Of a stretch of DNA of 64,000 bases, positions 54,294 through 62,078 are shown in pieces; positions within the stretch are counted from its first letter, which is position 1; the number at the start of each line of letters is the position of its first letter. The notes beneath the pieces were generated by a model. It made no database searches. It was not told the origin of the DNA and saw only the letters and a list, made by a program, of their open reading frames with translations. A program made the translations under genes and the position numbers. Origin of the DNA: Candidatus Epulonipiscium fishelsonii (GTDB taxonomy: Bacteria; Bacillota; Clostridia; Lachnospirales; Cellulosilyticaceae); NCBI GenBank assembly GCA_001983455.1, contig LJDB01000043.1, forward strand, positions 1 through 64,000, in the 5' to 3' direction.

Positions 54294-55402
54294 GAATTTT
54301 AAAAGTAACTGGAAAAGATGAACTATCCTTGCAAGAACAAATACAAAAGGAGTATGGTGATAAAGCCATAATTATAACTTCTCAAGAAGAAAAGAGAAAA
54401 AGTTTATTTGGAATAAAATCAAGATCTATTTGGAATATGACAATTGCTGTTGAAGATAATGAAGTAGAAATATTACCACCTCTAGATCTACCAGATAATA
54501 AGTCAAAAAAAATAGAACCAAGACCCAGAATTGAGCCAAACCTTAGATCAGAACCAAGATATAAAGAACAAAGAGTTGAGTATAGATCTCCTGCTCCTAA
54601 AAGTCAGCCCGTTTCTCCCAAGACAGAAGCTGACCCTCAAAATGGAGCAGTTATAACACTGAGAAAAATTTTGAGAGATGAAGGAATTGAAGATGACGTT
54701 TTGCAAGAAATTTTTTCGCAAGCATATGATGATAACTTGGATGCTGTAAGTAGATCTATATATTATACATTAAATAAATTGATGCCTAAATTTCATCACA
54801 ATTTGCCAAAAATTAATTTTTTTATTGGACCAACTGGTGTTGGTAAAACAACAACTATAGCAAAATTAACAGCACTTAAAGTTTTACAAGAAAAAAAGAA
54901 AATAGTTTTATTAACGGCGGATACATATAGAATAGCCGCTGTAGAACAGTTACGAACGTACGCCGACATTTTGGGCGTACCCATTGAAACAATTTACAAC
55001 GATGAAGAAGTTGGACAATATCTTGAAAAGTGGAAAGATGCAGACCATATATTTATTGATACTGCAGGGCGGTCCCACAAAAATTTGGAACAGCTTTCTG
55101 AGCTTGAGCAATTATTATTTAAATGTGAAGATAAGCAAATTTTCTTGGTACTAAATATGAGCACAGCTTATAGAGATGTCCAAAATATTGCTAACATTTA
55201 TGAAAAAATAACAAAAGATTTTGCCTTGATAATTACAAAGCTCGATGAAACAGACGCAATAGGTAATCTAATGAATATAACTTTTCGTACCAAAAAGCCT
55301 ATTGCTTATATCACAACAGGACAAAACGTACCAAATGATATAGAGAAATTTGAAAATCTACAATACGTTAAATTGCTGATAGGGAGACTAAATTATGAAT
55401 GA
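54290..55402 (+). CDS. flhF: SRP-like flagellar GTPase FlhF
   Basis: 370 residues. The B domain (about 55-115) is proline/arginine-rich, followed by the N and G domains with GPTGVGKTTTIAKL, LTADTYRIAAVEQL, DTAGRSHKN and TKLDETDAIG. FlhF sets the place and number of flagella, with FlhG as its activator. Overlaps flhG by eight bases. Confidence 0.96.
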   Translation: MRILKVTGKDELSLQEQIQKEYGDKAIIITSQEEKRKSLFGIKSRSIWNMTIAVEDNEVEILPPLDLPDNKSKKIEPRPRIEPNLRSEPRYKEQRVEYRSPAPKSQPVSPKTEADPQNGAVITLRKILRDEGIEDDVLQEIFSQAYDDNLDAVSRSIYYTLNKLMPKFHHNLPKINFFIGPTGVGKTTTIAKLTALKVLQEKKKIVLLTADTYRIAAVEQLRTYADILGVPIETIYNDEEVGQYLEKWKDADHIFIDTAGRSHKNLEQLSELEQLLFKCEDKQIFLVLNMSTAYRDVQNIANIYEKITKDFALIITKLDETDAIGNLMNITFRTKKPIAYITTGQNVPNDIEKFENLQYVKLLIGRLNYE

Positions 55403-56264
55403 TCAAGCAGTGCATTTAAGAGCCATGGTAGAAAATAGACAAAATATTACTGGGTCAATAAGACCCTTTAAAATTATTACTGTGACAAGTGGAAAGGGAG
55501 GCGTTGGCAAGAGCAATTTTACAGCCAATTTATCTTTAGCTTTAAAAAATAATGGTAAGGCACCTATAATCTTAGACGCAGATTTTGGCCTAGCAAATAT
55601 AGACCTAATTTTTGGCCAAAGACCTGTTTATACACTAGCTCATATGCTTGATGGGAAAATGGGTATCAAAGATGTATTAACTCAAACACAATATGGAGTT
55701 CCCTTTATTTCTGGTGGATCAGGTATAAAAGAGATGATTTTTTTGCAAGAGTTTCAACTTGACATGATAGTCCATGGACTCAGTCAACTAGCATTTATAG
55801 GTGATACATTGCTAGTTGATACTGGAGCTGGAATTACAGATACCGTTATTAAATTTAGTGAGATGGCAGATGAGGTATGTCTTGTTATAACCCCAGAGCC
55901 TTCTTCAATCACGGATGCGTATGCTCTAGTTAAAACATTTATTAAAGAGTTAAACTTGCGACCTAATTTCTTAGTTGTCGTAAATAGAGCAGATTCAAGA
56001 GAAGAAGCAGAAAGTGCATATAGAAAAATTGCAGCAGCAAGTAAAAGTTTCTTAGGAAAAGAATTACACTACGGTGGATATATTCCATTTGATAATTTAC
56101 TTGTAAGAGCTATTAAAGAACAAAAGCCCATTGTTGGGGTTAATGAAAATGCACCTTCAAGTATTGGATATACAAACGTGGCAAGAAAAATGCTTAATCT
56201 TGGTCAACACCACGTCCAAAGAGAAAATTTGAAAGATAGACTAAAAAGAGTTTTTAAAAAATAA
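55395..56264 (+). CDS. flhG: MinD/ParA-like flagellar number regulator FlhG
   Basis: 289 residues. Deviant Walker A TSGKGGVGKSNFTANLS, ADFGLANIDL, and VDTGAGITDTV match FlhG/YlxH. The N-terminal ALRAM-like peptide LRAMVENRQ, which stimulates the FlhF GTPase, is present. cheB normally follows in Bacillus but is missing here; 110 AT-rich bases lead straight to cheA. Confidence 0.95.
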   Translation: MNDQAVHLRAMVENRQNITGSIRPFKIITVTSGKGGVGKSNFTANLSLALKNNGKAPIILDADFGLANIDLIFGQRPVYTLAHMLDGKMGIKDVLTQTQYGVPFISGGSGIKEMIFLQEFQLDMIVHGLSQLAFIGDTLLVDTGAGITDTVIKFSEMADEVCLVITPEPSSITDAYALVKTFIKELNLRPNFLVVVNRADSREEAESAYRKIAAASKSFLGKELHYGGYIPFDNLLVRAIKEQKPIVGVNENAPSSIGYTNVARKMLNLGQHHVQRENLKDRLKRVFKK

Positions 56265-56374
56265 AAGTTATAAAAATCATTTTTTAATGGATAAAAAATT
56301 TTAAAAGGTGTAATATAAATATTATTATTATTGTTTTAATAAGTTTTTTAATAACTTGAGGAGGGAATACTATT

Positions 56375-58435
56375 ATGGATATGAATCAATATCTACAAAT
56401 ATTCATTGAGGAATCAAAAGAAAACTTACAAAGTTTAAATGAGAATCTATTAAAGTTAGAATCGCAACCTGATGACACGCAGGTGGTAAATGGAATATTT
56501 AGAGTAGCTCACACTTTAAAAGGAATGGCAGGTACAATGGGTTTTACAAAAATGCAAAGTTTAACTCATAGCATTGAAAATGTATTGGCTGAAATACGAA
56601 ATGGTGAATTAACCATTACAGCAGATATGTTAGACATATTGTTCCAATGTTTAGATGCATTAGAAAATTATGTTGAACAGATTATTAGTACTTCAAGTGA
56701 GGGGGATACAACTTATCAAAATTTAGTTGATCAACTTGAAGCAATTATTGCAAAAAAATCTGTTGATGACGTAGCAGCTAAATCTAATGCATCAGCAAAA
56801 TCAGATAATACACCTTCATCTAGTGATGAAATTATTCTTCCTGCTGAAATAGAAACAGTAAAAAATCAAGCTTTAAATGGCGGACTGAATGTATTTCAAA
56901 TTAAAATAATTCTTTCACCAAACTGTATGTTAAAAGCTGCCAGATCATTTGTAATATTTAATGATTTAGAATCTATAGGTGAGATTATACATTCTGTACC
57001 AGATGTTCAAGATATAGAGGATGAAAAATTTGACCAATATTTTAATGTAATTCATGTAACGCAAGAAAGTGCTGATAAGGTAAAAGCTGCCGTTTTGAGT
57101 GTTGCAGAAGTAGATGGAGTAGAAATTTGCGAATTGAATCTTCCTGCAATTAGTGCTGAAGAAGTGCCAGCTCCAAAAGCAGTAGAAGAAAAACCAGTTG
57201 AACGACAACCAGAGGTACATAAAAAAAATGAATCTTCACCCGCTCCAGCAACCAATACAACTCAAGAAACACCAAAACAACTTTCCGCAGGTAAAAGTGT
57301 GCGTGTAAATCTTGATAGATTAGATACCTTAATGAACCTTGTTAGTGAGCTTATTATTGTTAAAACTCAACTTGAAGGTATAACAAGTATGCCTCATAAT
57401 AATAACGAAACAAATTATAGTGATTCGGTAGAGTATCTTGAAAGAATAACAACAAGCTTGCACGATGCAGTTATGAAAGTGCGAATGGTTGCAGTTGAAA
57501 CTGTATTTAATCGATTCCCTCGTTTAATTCGAGACGTTTCTCGAAAGTTGGGTAAAAATATTGAATTAATTATGTCTGGAGAAGAAACAGAGCTTGATAG
57601 AACTGTTATTGATGAAATTGGGGATCCTTTAATCCACTTACTAAGAAATGCAGCAGACCATGGATTAGAAACTACTCAGGACCGTATTGCTGCTGGAAAA
57701 CCTGAAAAAGGAACTATTTATTTACGTGCATATCAAGATGGTAATAGTGTAGTTATTGAAGTTGAAGATAATGGAAACGGAATTGATGTAGAGAAAATTA
57801 GAAATAAAGCTATGTCTAAAGGTGAAATTCCACATGATGTATTATTGAATATGTCTGAGCAAGAAGTAATTGGACTATTATTTAGACCAAGTTTTAGTAT
57901 GGCAAAAGAAGTTACAGACCTTTCTGGTCGAGGAGTTGGTTTAGATGTTGTTAAAGGAAAAATAACAGCTTTGGGTGGCCACGTTGAAGTTGAAACTATG
58001 TTGGGCAAAGGAAGTAAATTTATTGTTAGATTGCCTTTAACATTAGCTATAATTCAAGCTTTAATGGTTAATATTGGACATGAAAAGTATGCAATTCCTC
58101 TAAATACAATTCAAACTATAGAAAATATTCATTATACAGATATTAAACTAGTACAAAATCAAGAAGTAATAGTCTTAAGAAATCAAGTTATCCCTGTTAT
58201 TAGAGTTGATAAATTACTAGATATTGAATCTACACAACAAGAAAACCTTATAGTAGTAATTATTAAAAAAGGAGAAAAACAAGTCGGTTTTGTTGTTGAC
58301 TCTTTAATTGGCCAGCAGGAAATTGTTATTAAACCACTTGGAAAATATTTGAATGATATTCATATGATTGCAGGAGCTACTATACTTGGAAATGGTGAAG
58401 TAGCATTGATTTTAGATATTAATACACTAATATAG
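56375..58435 (+). CDS. cheA: Chemotaxis histidine kinase CheA
   Basis: 686 residues, AGGAGGG before ATG. P1 HPt domain with phospho-accepting His46 in RVAHTLKGMAGT; a P2-like region at about 180-255; P3 dimer helices (LDTLMNLVSELIIVKTQ); P4 kinase with HLLRNAADHGLE, VEDNGNGID and DLSGRGVGLDVV; P5 CheW-like regulatory domain at the end. It passes receptor signals to CheY. Confidence 0.97.
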   Translation: MDMNQYLQIFIEESKENLQSLNENLLKLESQPDDTQVVNGIFRVAHTLKGMAGTMGFTKMQSLTHSIENVLAEIRNGELTITADMLDILFQCLDALENYVEQIISTSSEGDTTYQNLVDQLEAIIAKKSVDDVAAKSNASAKSDNTPSSSDEIILPAEIETVKNQALNGGLNVFQIKIILSPNCMLKAARSFVIFNDLESIGEIIHSVPDVQDIEDEKFDQYFNVIHVTQESADKVKAAVLSVAEVDGVEICELNLPAISAEEVPAPKAVEEKPVERQPEVHKKNESSPAPATNTTQETPKQLSAGKSVRVNLDRLDTLMNLVSELIIVKTQLEGITSMPHNNNETNYSDSVEYLERITTSLHDAVMKVRMVAVETVFNRFPRLIRDVSRKLGKNIELIMSGEETELDRTVIDEIGDPLIHLLRNAADHGLETTQDRIAAGKPEKGTIYLRAYQDGNSVVIEVEDNGNGIDVEKIRNKAMSKGEIPHDVLLNMSEQEVIGLLFRPSFSMAKEVTDLSGRGVGLDVVKGKITALGGHVEVETMLGKGSKFIVRLPLTLAIIQALMVNIGHEKYAIPLNTIQTIENIHYTDIKLVQNQEVIVLRNQVIPVIRVDKLLDIESTQQENLIVVIIKKGEKQVGFVVDSLIGQQEIVIKPLGKYLNDIHMIAGATILGNGEVALILDINTLI

Positions 58436-58460
58436 AATAGAATAGAAGGGACGGAATGTA

Positions 58461-58916
58461 ATGGAAGAAGTTGTAATTAAACAATATGTTACTTTTGAAA
58501 TGGATAACCAAAACTATGGAATAGATATTCAAAGTGTACAAATTATAGAGAGAATGAAAAGTATTATGCGTGTACCAAAAGCCCCATACTATGTAAGGGG
58601 CGTTATGAACCTAAGAGGGGAAATAATTCCTGTTATTGATATTAGAAGGTTATTCAGCATGGATTTTCAAGAAGAAACTGATAATACACGTATAATCATC
58701 ATTACAATGGAAGACTCTATGGTTGGGCTGATTGTAGATAAAGTAAAAGCTGTTGTTGAACTGGAGGCTACTCAAATTGAAGGGGTTTCAAATATGCAAG
58801 GCAAAGTTGATTCAAACTATATTGTGGGTGTTGGAAAAATGAAATTTGGAGAGGATATTATAACAATCATTCACCATGTCAAACTTATAGAGACAGCTTT
58901 CAACATTCAGGAATAG
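58461..58916 (+). CDS. cheW: Chemotaxis coupling protein CheW
   Basis: 151 residues, one CheW beta-barrel domain: YGIDIQSVQIIERMKSIMRV, YVRGVMNLRGEIIPVIDIRR. It links chemoreceptors to CheA. Lies 25 bases after cheA and nine before cheC. Confidence 0.96.
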   Translation: MEEVVIKQYVTFEMDNQNYGIDIQSVQIIERMKSIMRVPKAPYYVRGVMNLRGEIIPVIDIRRLFSMDFQEETDNTRIIIITMEDSMVGLIVDKVKAVVELEATQIEGVSNMQGKVDSNYIVGVGKMKFGEDIITIIHHVKLIETAFNIQE

Positions 58917-58925
58917 GAGAATTGT

Positions 58926-59561
58926 ATGGCAAAATTAAAGGACGAATTATCGAAGACATCTTTGGATATATTGCAAGAAGCTGGCAATATAGGAATTGGA
59001 AATGCCATCACTTCATTAGGTCAATTGATTAGTAAGGATATAAATATGAACGTAGTAGAAGTAAGTGTAGAAGAAGTAACACATTTATTTGGTATAAAGT
59101 CATTTGATATGTCTGATTATGTAGTGGGTAACGCCATAGAGGTTACGGGTGACATTCAAGGCATGCTAATTTTAGTACTTAAAGAATCTAGTGCAAAAGC
59201 ACTAATTAAACAATTATTAGGATACGATATTTTGGATTTACAACATTTAAATGAGATAGAATATTCTGTTTTACAAGAAATAGGTAATATTTTAGGGGGG
59301 TCTTATCTAAATGCGATGACAAGTCTAGTAACACTTAAATTAAATCAGTCCACACCAGAAACTGTAATTGATATGGTGGGACCGATACTTGCTTTTCCCG
59401 CAATGGCTTTTAGCGAAAACTATACTGAGACGTTATATATAGCAACTGAGTTTTCAGACTATGAAAATGCTGTGAATGGCACTCATTTTCTAATCTTAAA
59501 TAAAGATTCATTATTAAATCTCGTTAGTGCTATGGAAAGGCTATTATATGGATATAATTAA
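58926..59561 (+). CDS. cheC: CheY-P phosphatase CheC
   Basis: 211 residues. Two E-x-x-N phosphatase motifs: LQEAGNIGIGNAITSLGQL and VLQEIGNILGGSYLNAMTSL. It removes phosphate from CheY-P and binds CheD. Its end overlaps cheD by 14 bases. Confidence 0.95.
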   Translation: MAKLKDELSKTSLDILQEAGNIGIGNAITSLGQLISKDINMNVVEVSVEEVTHLFGIKSFDMSDYVVGNAIEVTGDIQGMLILVLKESSAKALIKQLLGYDILDLQHLNEIEYSVLQEIGNILGGSYLNAMTSLVTLKLNQSTPETVIDMVGPILAFPAMAFSENYTETLYIATEFSDYENAVNGTHFLILNKDSLLNLVSAMERLLYGYN

Positions 59562-60030
59562 AATAGGTATGGCCGAACTCAAAACAGGGAAAGCCCCCCA
59601 AATTTTAACTACACTAGGCTTAGGCTCATGTGTAGGAGTTACTTTGTATGATAAAACATTAAAACTAGGTGGTATGGTTCATATTATGCTACCTGATAGT
59701 AAACAAATGAGAAACAATCTTGAAGTAGCAAAATTCGCAGATACAGGAATAACACACTTAATGAATAGTTTAATAAAACAAGGAGCAAATCAAAAACGGC
59801 TTGTTGCTAAGATGGCAGGTGGAGCTCAAATGTTTGAATTTAAGCATATGGAAGAAACACTAAGAATTGGTGCAAGAAATATTGCAGCCTCAAAAGAAAT
59901 GTTGTATAAATTAAATATCCCTATACAATCAAGTGACGTAGGGGCAAATTATGGAAGAACCATAGAATTAAATCTAGAAACTGGAATATTATTAGTAAAA
60001 ACCATAGGCAAAGGCTATAAGGAAATTTAA
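59548..60030 (+). CDS. cheD: Chemoreceptor deamidase CheD
   Basis: 160 residues from ATG 59548, nine bases after GGAAAGG; the frame back to 59527 lies in cheC. The catalytic Cys and His are in LGLGSCVGVTLYD and GGMVHIMLPDS. CheD deamidates receptor glutamines and enhances CheC. Confidence 0.95.
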   Translation: MDIIKIGMAELKTGKAPQILTTLGLGSCVGVTLYDKTLKLGGMVHIMLPDSKQMRNNLEVAKFADTGITHLMNSLIKQGANQKRLVAKMAGGAQMFEFKHMEETLRIGARNIAASKEMLYKLNIPIQSSDVGANYGRTIELNLETGILLVKTIGKGYKEI

Positions 60031-60050
60031 GGATTATAGGGGTGTTAATT

Positions 60051-60803
60051 ATGGGTGAAGAAAAAGACATAGATTTATTATGGGGGAAATATCGAAATGG
60101 AAAATCTTTAGAGATTAAACAACAATTAATCGCACACTATGCCCAATTAGTTAAAATTGTAGCTGGTAGATTAGGTATTTATCTTAACAATCATGTAGAA
60201 TTGGATGATCTAATTGGATATGGTGTGATAGGATTAATTGATGCTATTGACAAATTTGACCCTGATAAACAAGTAAAATTCGAAACTTACGCATCTTTAA
60301 GAATTCGTGGTGCTATAATTGACGAAATCAGAAAATTAGATTGGGTTCCACGAACATTAAGGCGTAAACAGAAGGAATTTTTAAAAAATTGCTCAGATAT
60401 AGAGGTCAAATTAGGAAGACCCCCAACTCAAGATGAACTATTGCAAGAAATGGGAATTACTGAGGAGGAATATTTTAAAATACTTCAAGAAACTCATATT
60501 ACAAATTTAGTTTCTATGGATGAAAATGAAAATTATATTTCTAATATTTCAGATGAAGGCACCCCAAATCCATCAGAAGAATTTGAAAAACAAGAGCTCT
60601 TTGACATCCTAACGGTTGCAATAAATGAACTATCTGATAGGGAACAAACAGTAATAAAGCTATATTATTTTGAGGAATTAACTTTAAGAGAAATCAGCCA
60701 TGTTCTTAATGTATCAGAATCTAGAATTTCACAGTTGCATACCAAATCTATAAACAAACTAAAGTTTAAATTAGGGAAATATCAACATGCGTTTCCGCTA
60801 TAA
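60051..60803 (+). CDS. fliA: Flagellar sigma factor (sigma-28 / SigD / FliA)
   Basis: 250 residues from ATG 60051, six bases after AGGGGTG (a GTG at 60042 overlaps that site). Region 2 (DLIGYGVIGLIDAIDKFDPD, FETYASLRIRGAIIDEIR, DWVPRTLRRKQKEF), region 3 (GRPPTQDELLQEMGITEEEY) and region 4 (REISHVLNVSESRISQLHTK) are intact. It transcribes late motility genes such as flagellin elsewhere in the genome. No flgM is present in the window. Confidence 0.95.
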   Translation: MGEEKDIDLLWGKYRNGKSLEIKQQLIAHYAQLVKIVAGRLGIYLNNHVELDDLIGYGVIGLIDAIDKFDPDKQVKFETYASLRIRGAIIDEIRKLDWVPRTLRRKQKEFLKNCSDIEVKLGRPPTQDELLQEMGITEEEYFKILQETHITNLVSMDENENYISNISDEGTPNPSEEFEKQELFDILTVAINELSDREQTVIKLYYFEELTLREISHVLNVSESRISQLHTKSINKLKFKLGKYQHAFPL

Positions 60804-60847
60804 AATAACAATTTAATTTTTATTTGTTATTTTGAATAATGTACTCG

Positions 60848-60873
60848 GGACGAACTAGGTTCGTCCATTTTTA
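60848..60873 (+). terminator. Terminator after fliA
   Basis: GGACGAAC-TAG-GTTCGTCC, a perfect 8-bp stem, followed by ATTTTTAAT. Also the best-formed member of the short-hairpin family in this window. Confidence 0.65.
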
Positions 60874-60890
60874 ATAAAAAGGGTGATTAT

Positions 60891-61247
60891 ATGACAATGA
60901 ATATTATTGATTTGCCAATTATTGGAATGGGTCTTATGACTACTGGATTTATAACAACTTTGGGAGGATTAATTGGACTTGCACATTTAAAAAGCAGATA
61001 TAACGAAGAAACTTTAAAAATAGTAGCTCCTTCCTCTAAAGATGAGCCATTTGAAGACTATTTGAAAAATGAATTTGTACAAGATGATTTAGAGATACAA
61101 ATTGAAGAAATTCCATATTCAAGCCACATAAAATATTTAATAAAAAATGGATTAACTTTAGATGATGTAGCAAAAAAACTAGGAAAGGGAAAAGGAGAAA
61201 TTCAACTTATACTCTCTTTAGAAGAGAAAAGGAGAAGCATAAAATGA
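60891..61247 (+). CDS. Membrane-anchored HTH-tail protein in the SwrB/YlxL position
   Basis: 118 residues. One N-terminal membrane helix (GMGLMTTGFITTLGGLIGLA), an acidic linker, and a C-terminal HTH-like tail (NGLTLDDVAKKLGKGKGEIQ). Small membrane proteins of this layout (DUF6115 type) lie between sigD and rpsB in Firmicutes, where Bacillus has swrB/ylxL, which promotes basal-body maturation and swarming. Sequence similarity to SwrB itself cannot be claimed. It overlaps the next gene by four bases. Confidence 0.65.
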   Translation: MTMNIIDLPIIGMGLMTTGFITTLGGLIGLAHLKSRYNEETLKIVAPSSKDEPFEDYLKNEFVQDDLEIQIEEIPYSSHIKYLIKNGLTLDDVAKKLGKGKGEIQLILSLEEKRRSIK

Positions 61248-61819
61248 AAAAAGACAAACTACTAATTTTGTGTATTGGCATAGGTATAGGGATGATGATT
61301 ACAGGTGGAATATTTGTTGTAGGTGGTTTTCGATCATCAAGTAATGAATATATTTTGGCTGAACAAGCTGAAGGCACTCCTGAAATCGAATTTAAAGAAA
61401 ATAATTCCGAGGAAAGCTTATATATAAACAATAATTTAGAAGATCAACCCGAGGAAATTATAGAAGATCAACTTATACCTGACGATAATATAATTTCTGA
61501 TACTAATATTTTGGATGAAACGGAGCAACCAATAATTGTTGAAGATCAACCCGAAGAAATTATATTAGAACAGACTCCACCAGAAATTGTTGAAGAGCAA
61601 CCCGAAATAACTGCGATAGAACTATATATTGAATATAGCTCGTCTGCTACACAAGTATCTAATATTTTGGCAGAAGCAGGAGTTGTTGATGATGCTTTAG
61701 CATTTTTGATGTATGTGCGTGGTCAAAATAAGGACAGAGAATTGCTTGAAGGAAATTTTGTATTCCAAAGTGACTATGACTATGAAGATATACTAAATGT
61801 ACTTCTTAGAAAAAAATAA
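61244..61819 (+). CDS. Membrane-anchored protein with acidic repeats and MltG/YceG-like terminal domain
   Basis: 191 residues. A first membrane helix (ILCIGIGIGMMITGGIFVVG), then about 90 acidic residues with the repeated phrase EDQPEEII, and a C-terminal domain of 60 residues (SSSATQVSNILAEAGVVDDA, LEGNFVFQSDYDYEDIL) that resembles the LysM-like segment of MltG/YceG transglycosylases without the catalytic part. It may bind glycan at the wall. Translated with the gene before it; the pair ends the operon. Confidence 0.65.
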   Translation: MKKDKLLILCIGIGIGMMITGGIFVVGGFRSSSNEYILAEQAEGTPEIEFKENNSEESLYINNNLEDQPEEIIEDQLIPDDNIISDTNILDETEQPIIVEDQPEEIILEQTPPEIVEEQPEITAIELYIEYSSSATQVSNILAEAGVVDDALAFLMYVRGQNKDRELLEGNFVFQSDYDYEDILNVLLRKK

Positions 61820-61858
61820 TATATCAAAGAGTTTTTAAGCATAATATTTTACTATAAT

Positions 61859-61891
61859 GGTATAACAGAATTTTTGTTGTACCACTTTTTT
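61859..61891 (+). terminator. Terminator at the end of the fla/che operon
   Basis: GGTATAACA pairs with TGTTGTACC (one G-T pair), followed by ACTTTTTTCG. The 39-bp element begins at its last T. Confidence 0.6.
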
Positions 61892-61933
61892 CGTGATAAC
61901 GGATTTAGGAACAACTTGACTAAATCTGTTATT
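61890..61933 (-). repeat. 39-bp palindromic element, copy 4 (reverse)
   Basis: Minus strand: AACAGATTTAG, loop TCAAGTTGTTC, CTAAATCCGTT, ATCACG; AAT on the left flank, AAA on the right. Again directly behind a terminator. The rest of 61934-62078 shows nothing further. Confidence 0.8.
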
Positions 61934-62078
61934 TGTTATGCAATAATAAATAACAAAAGTGGATGCGAGAGCCATTTGAATAAACCTTCTAATAAATGGA
62001 AATATATAGTAATGTGTGCTTATTAAATACAATTTAGTTTCACTAGTATTACTATAGAAAAAGGACGACACTTCTAAA

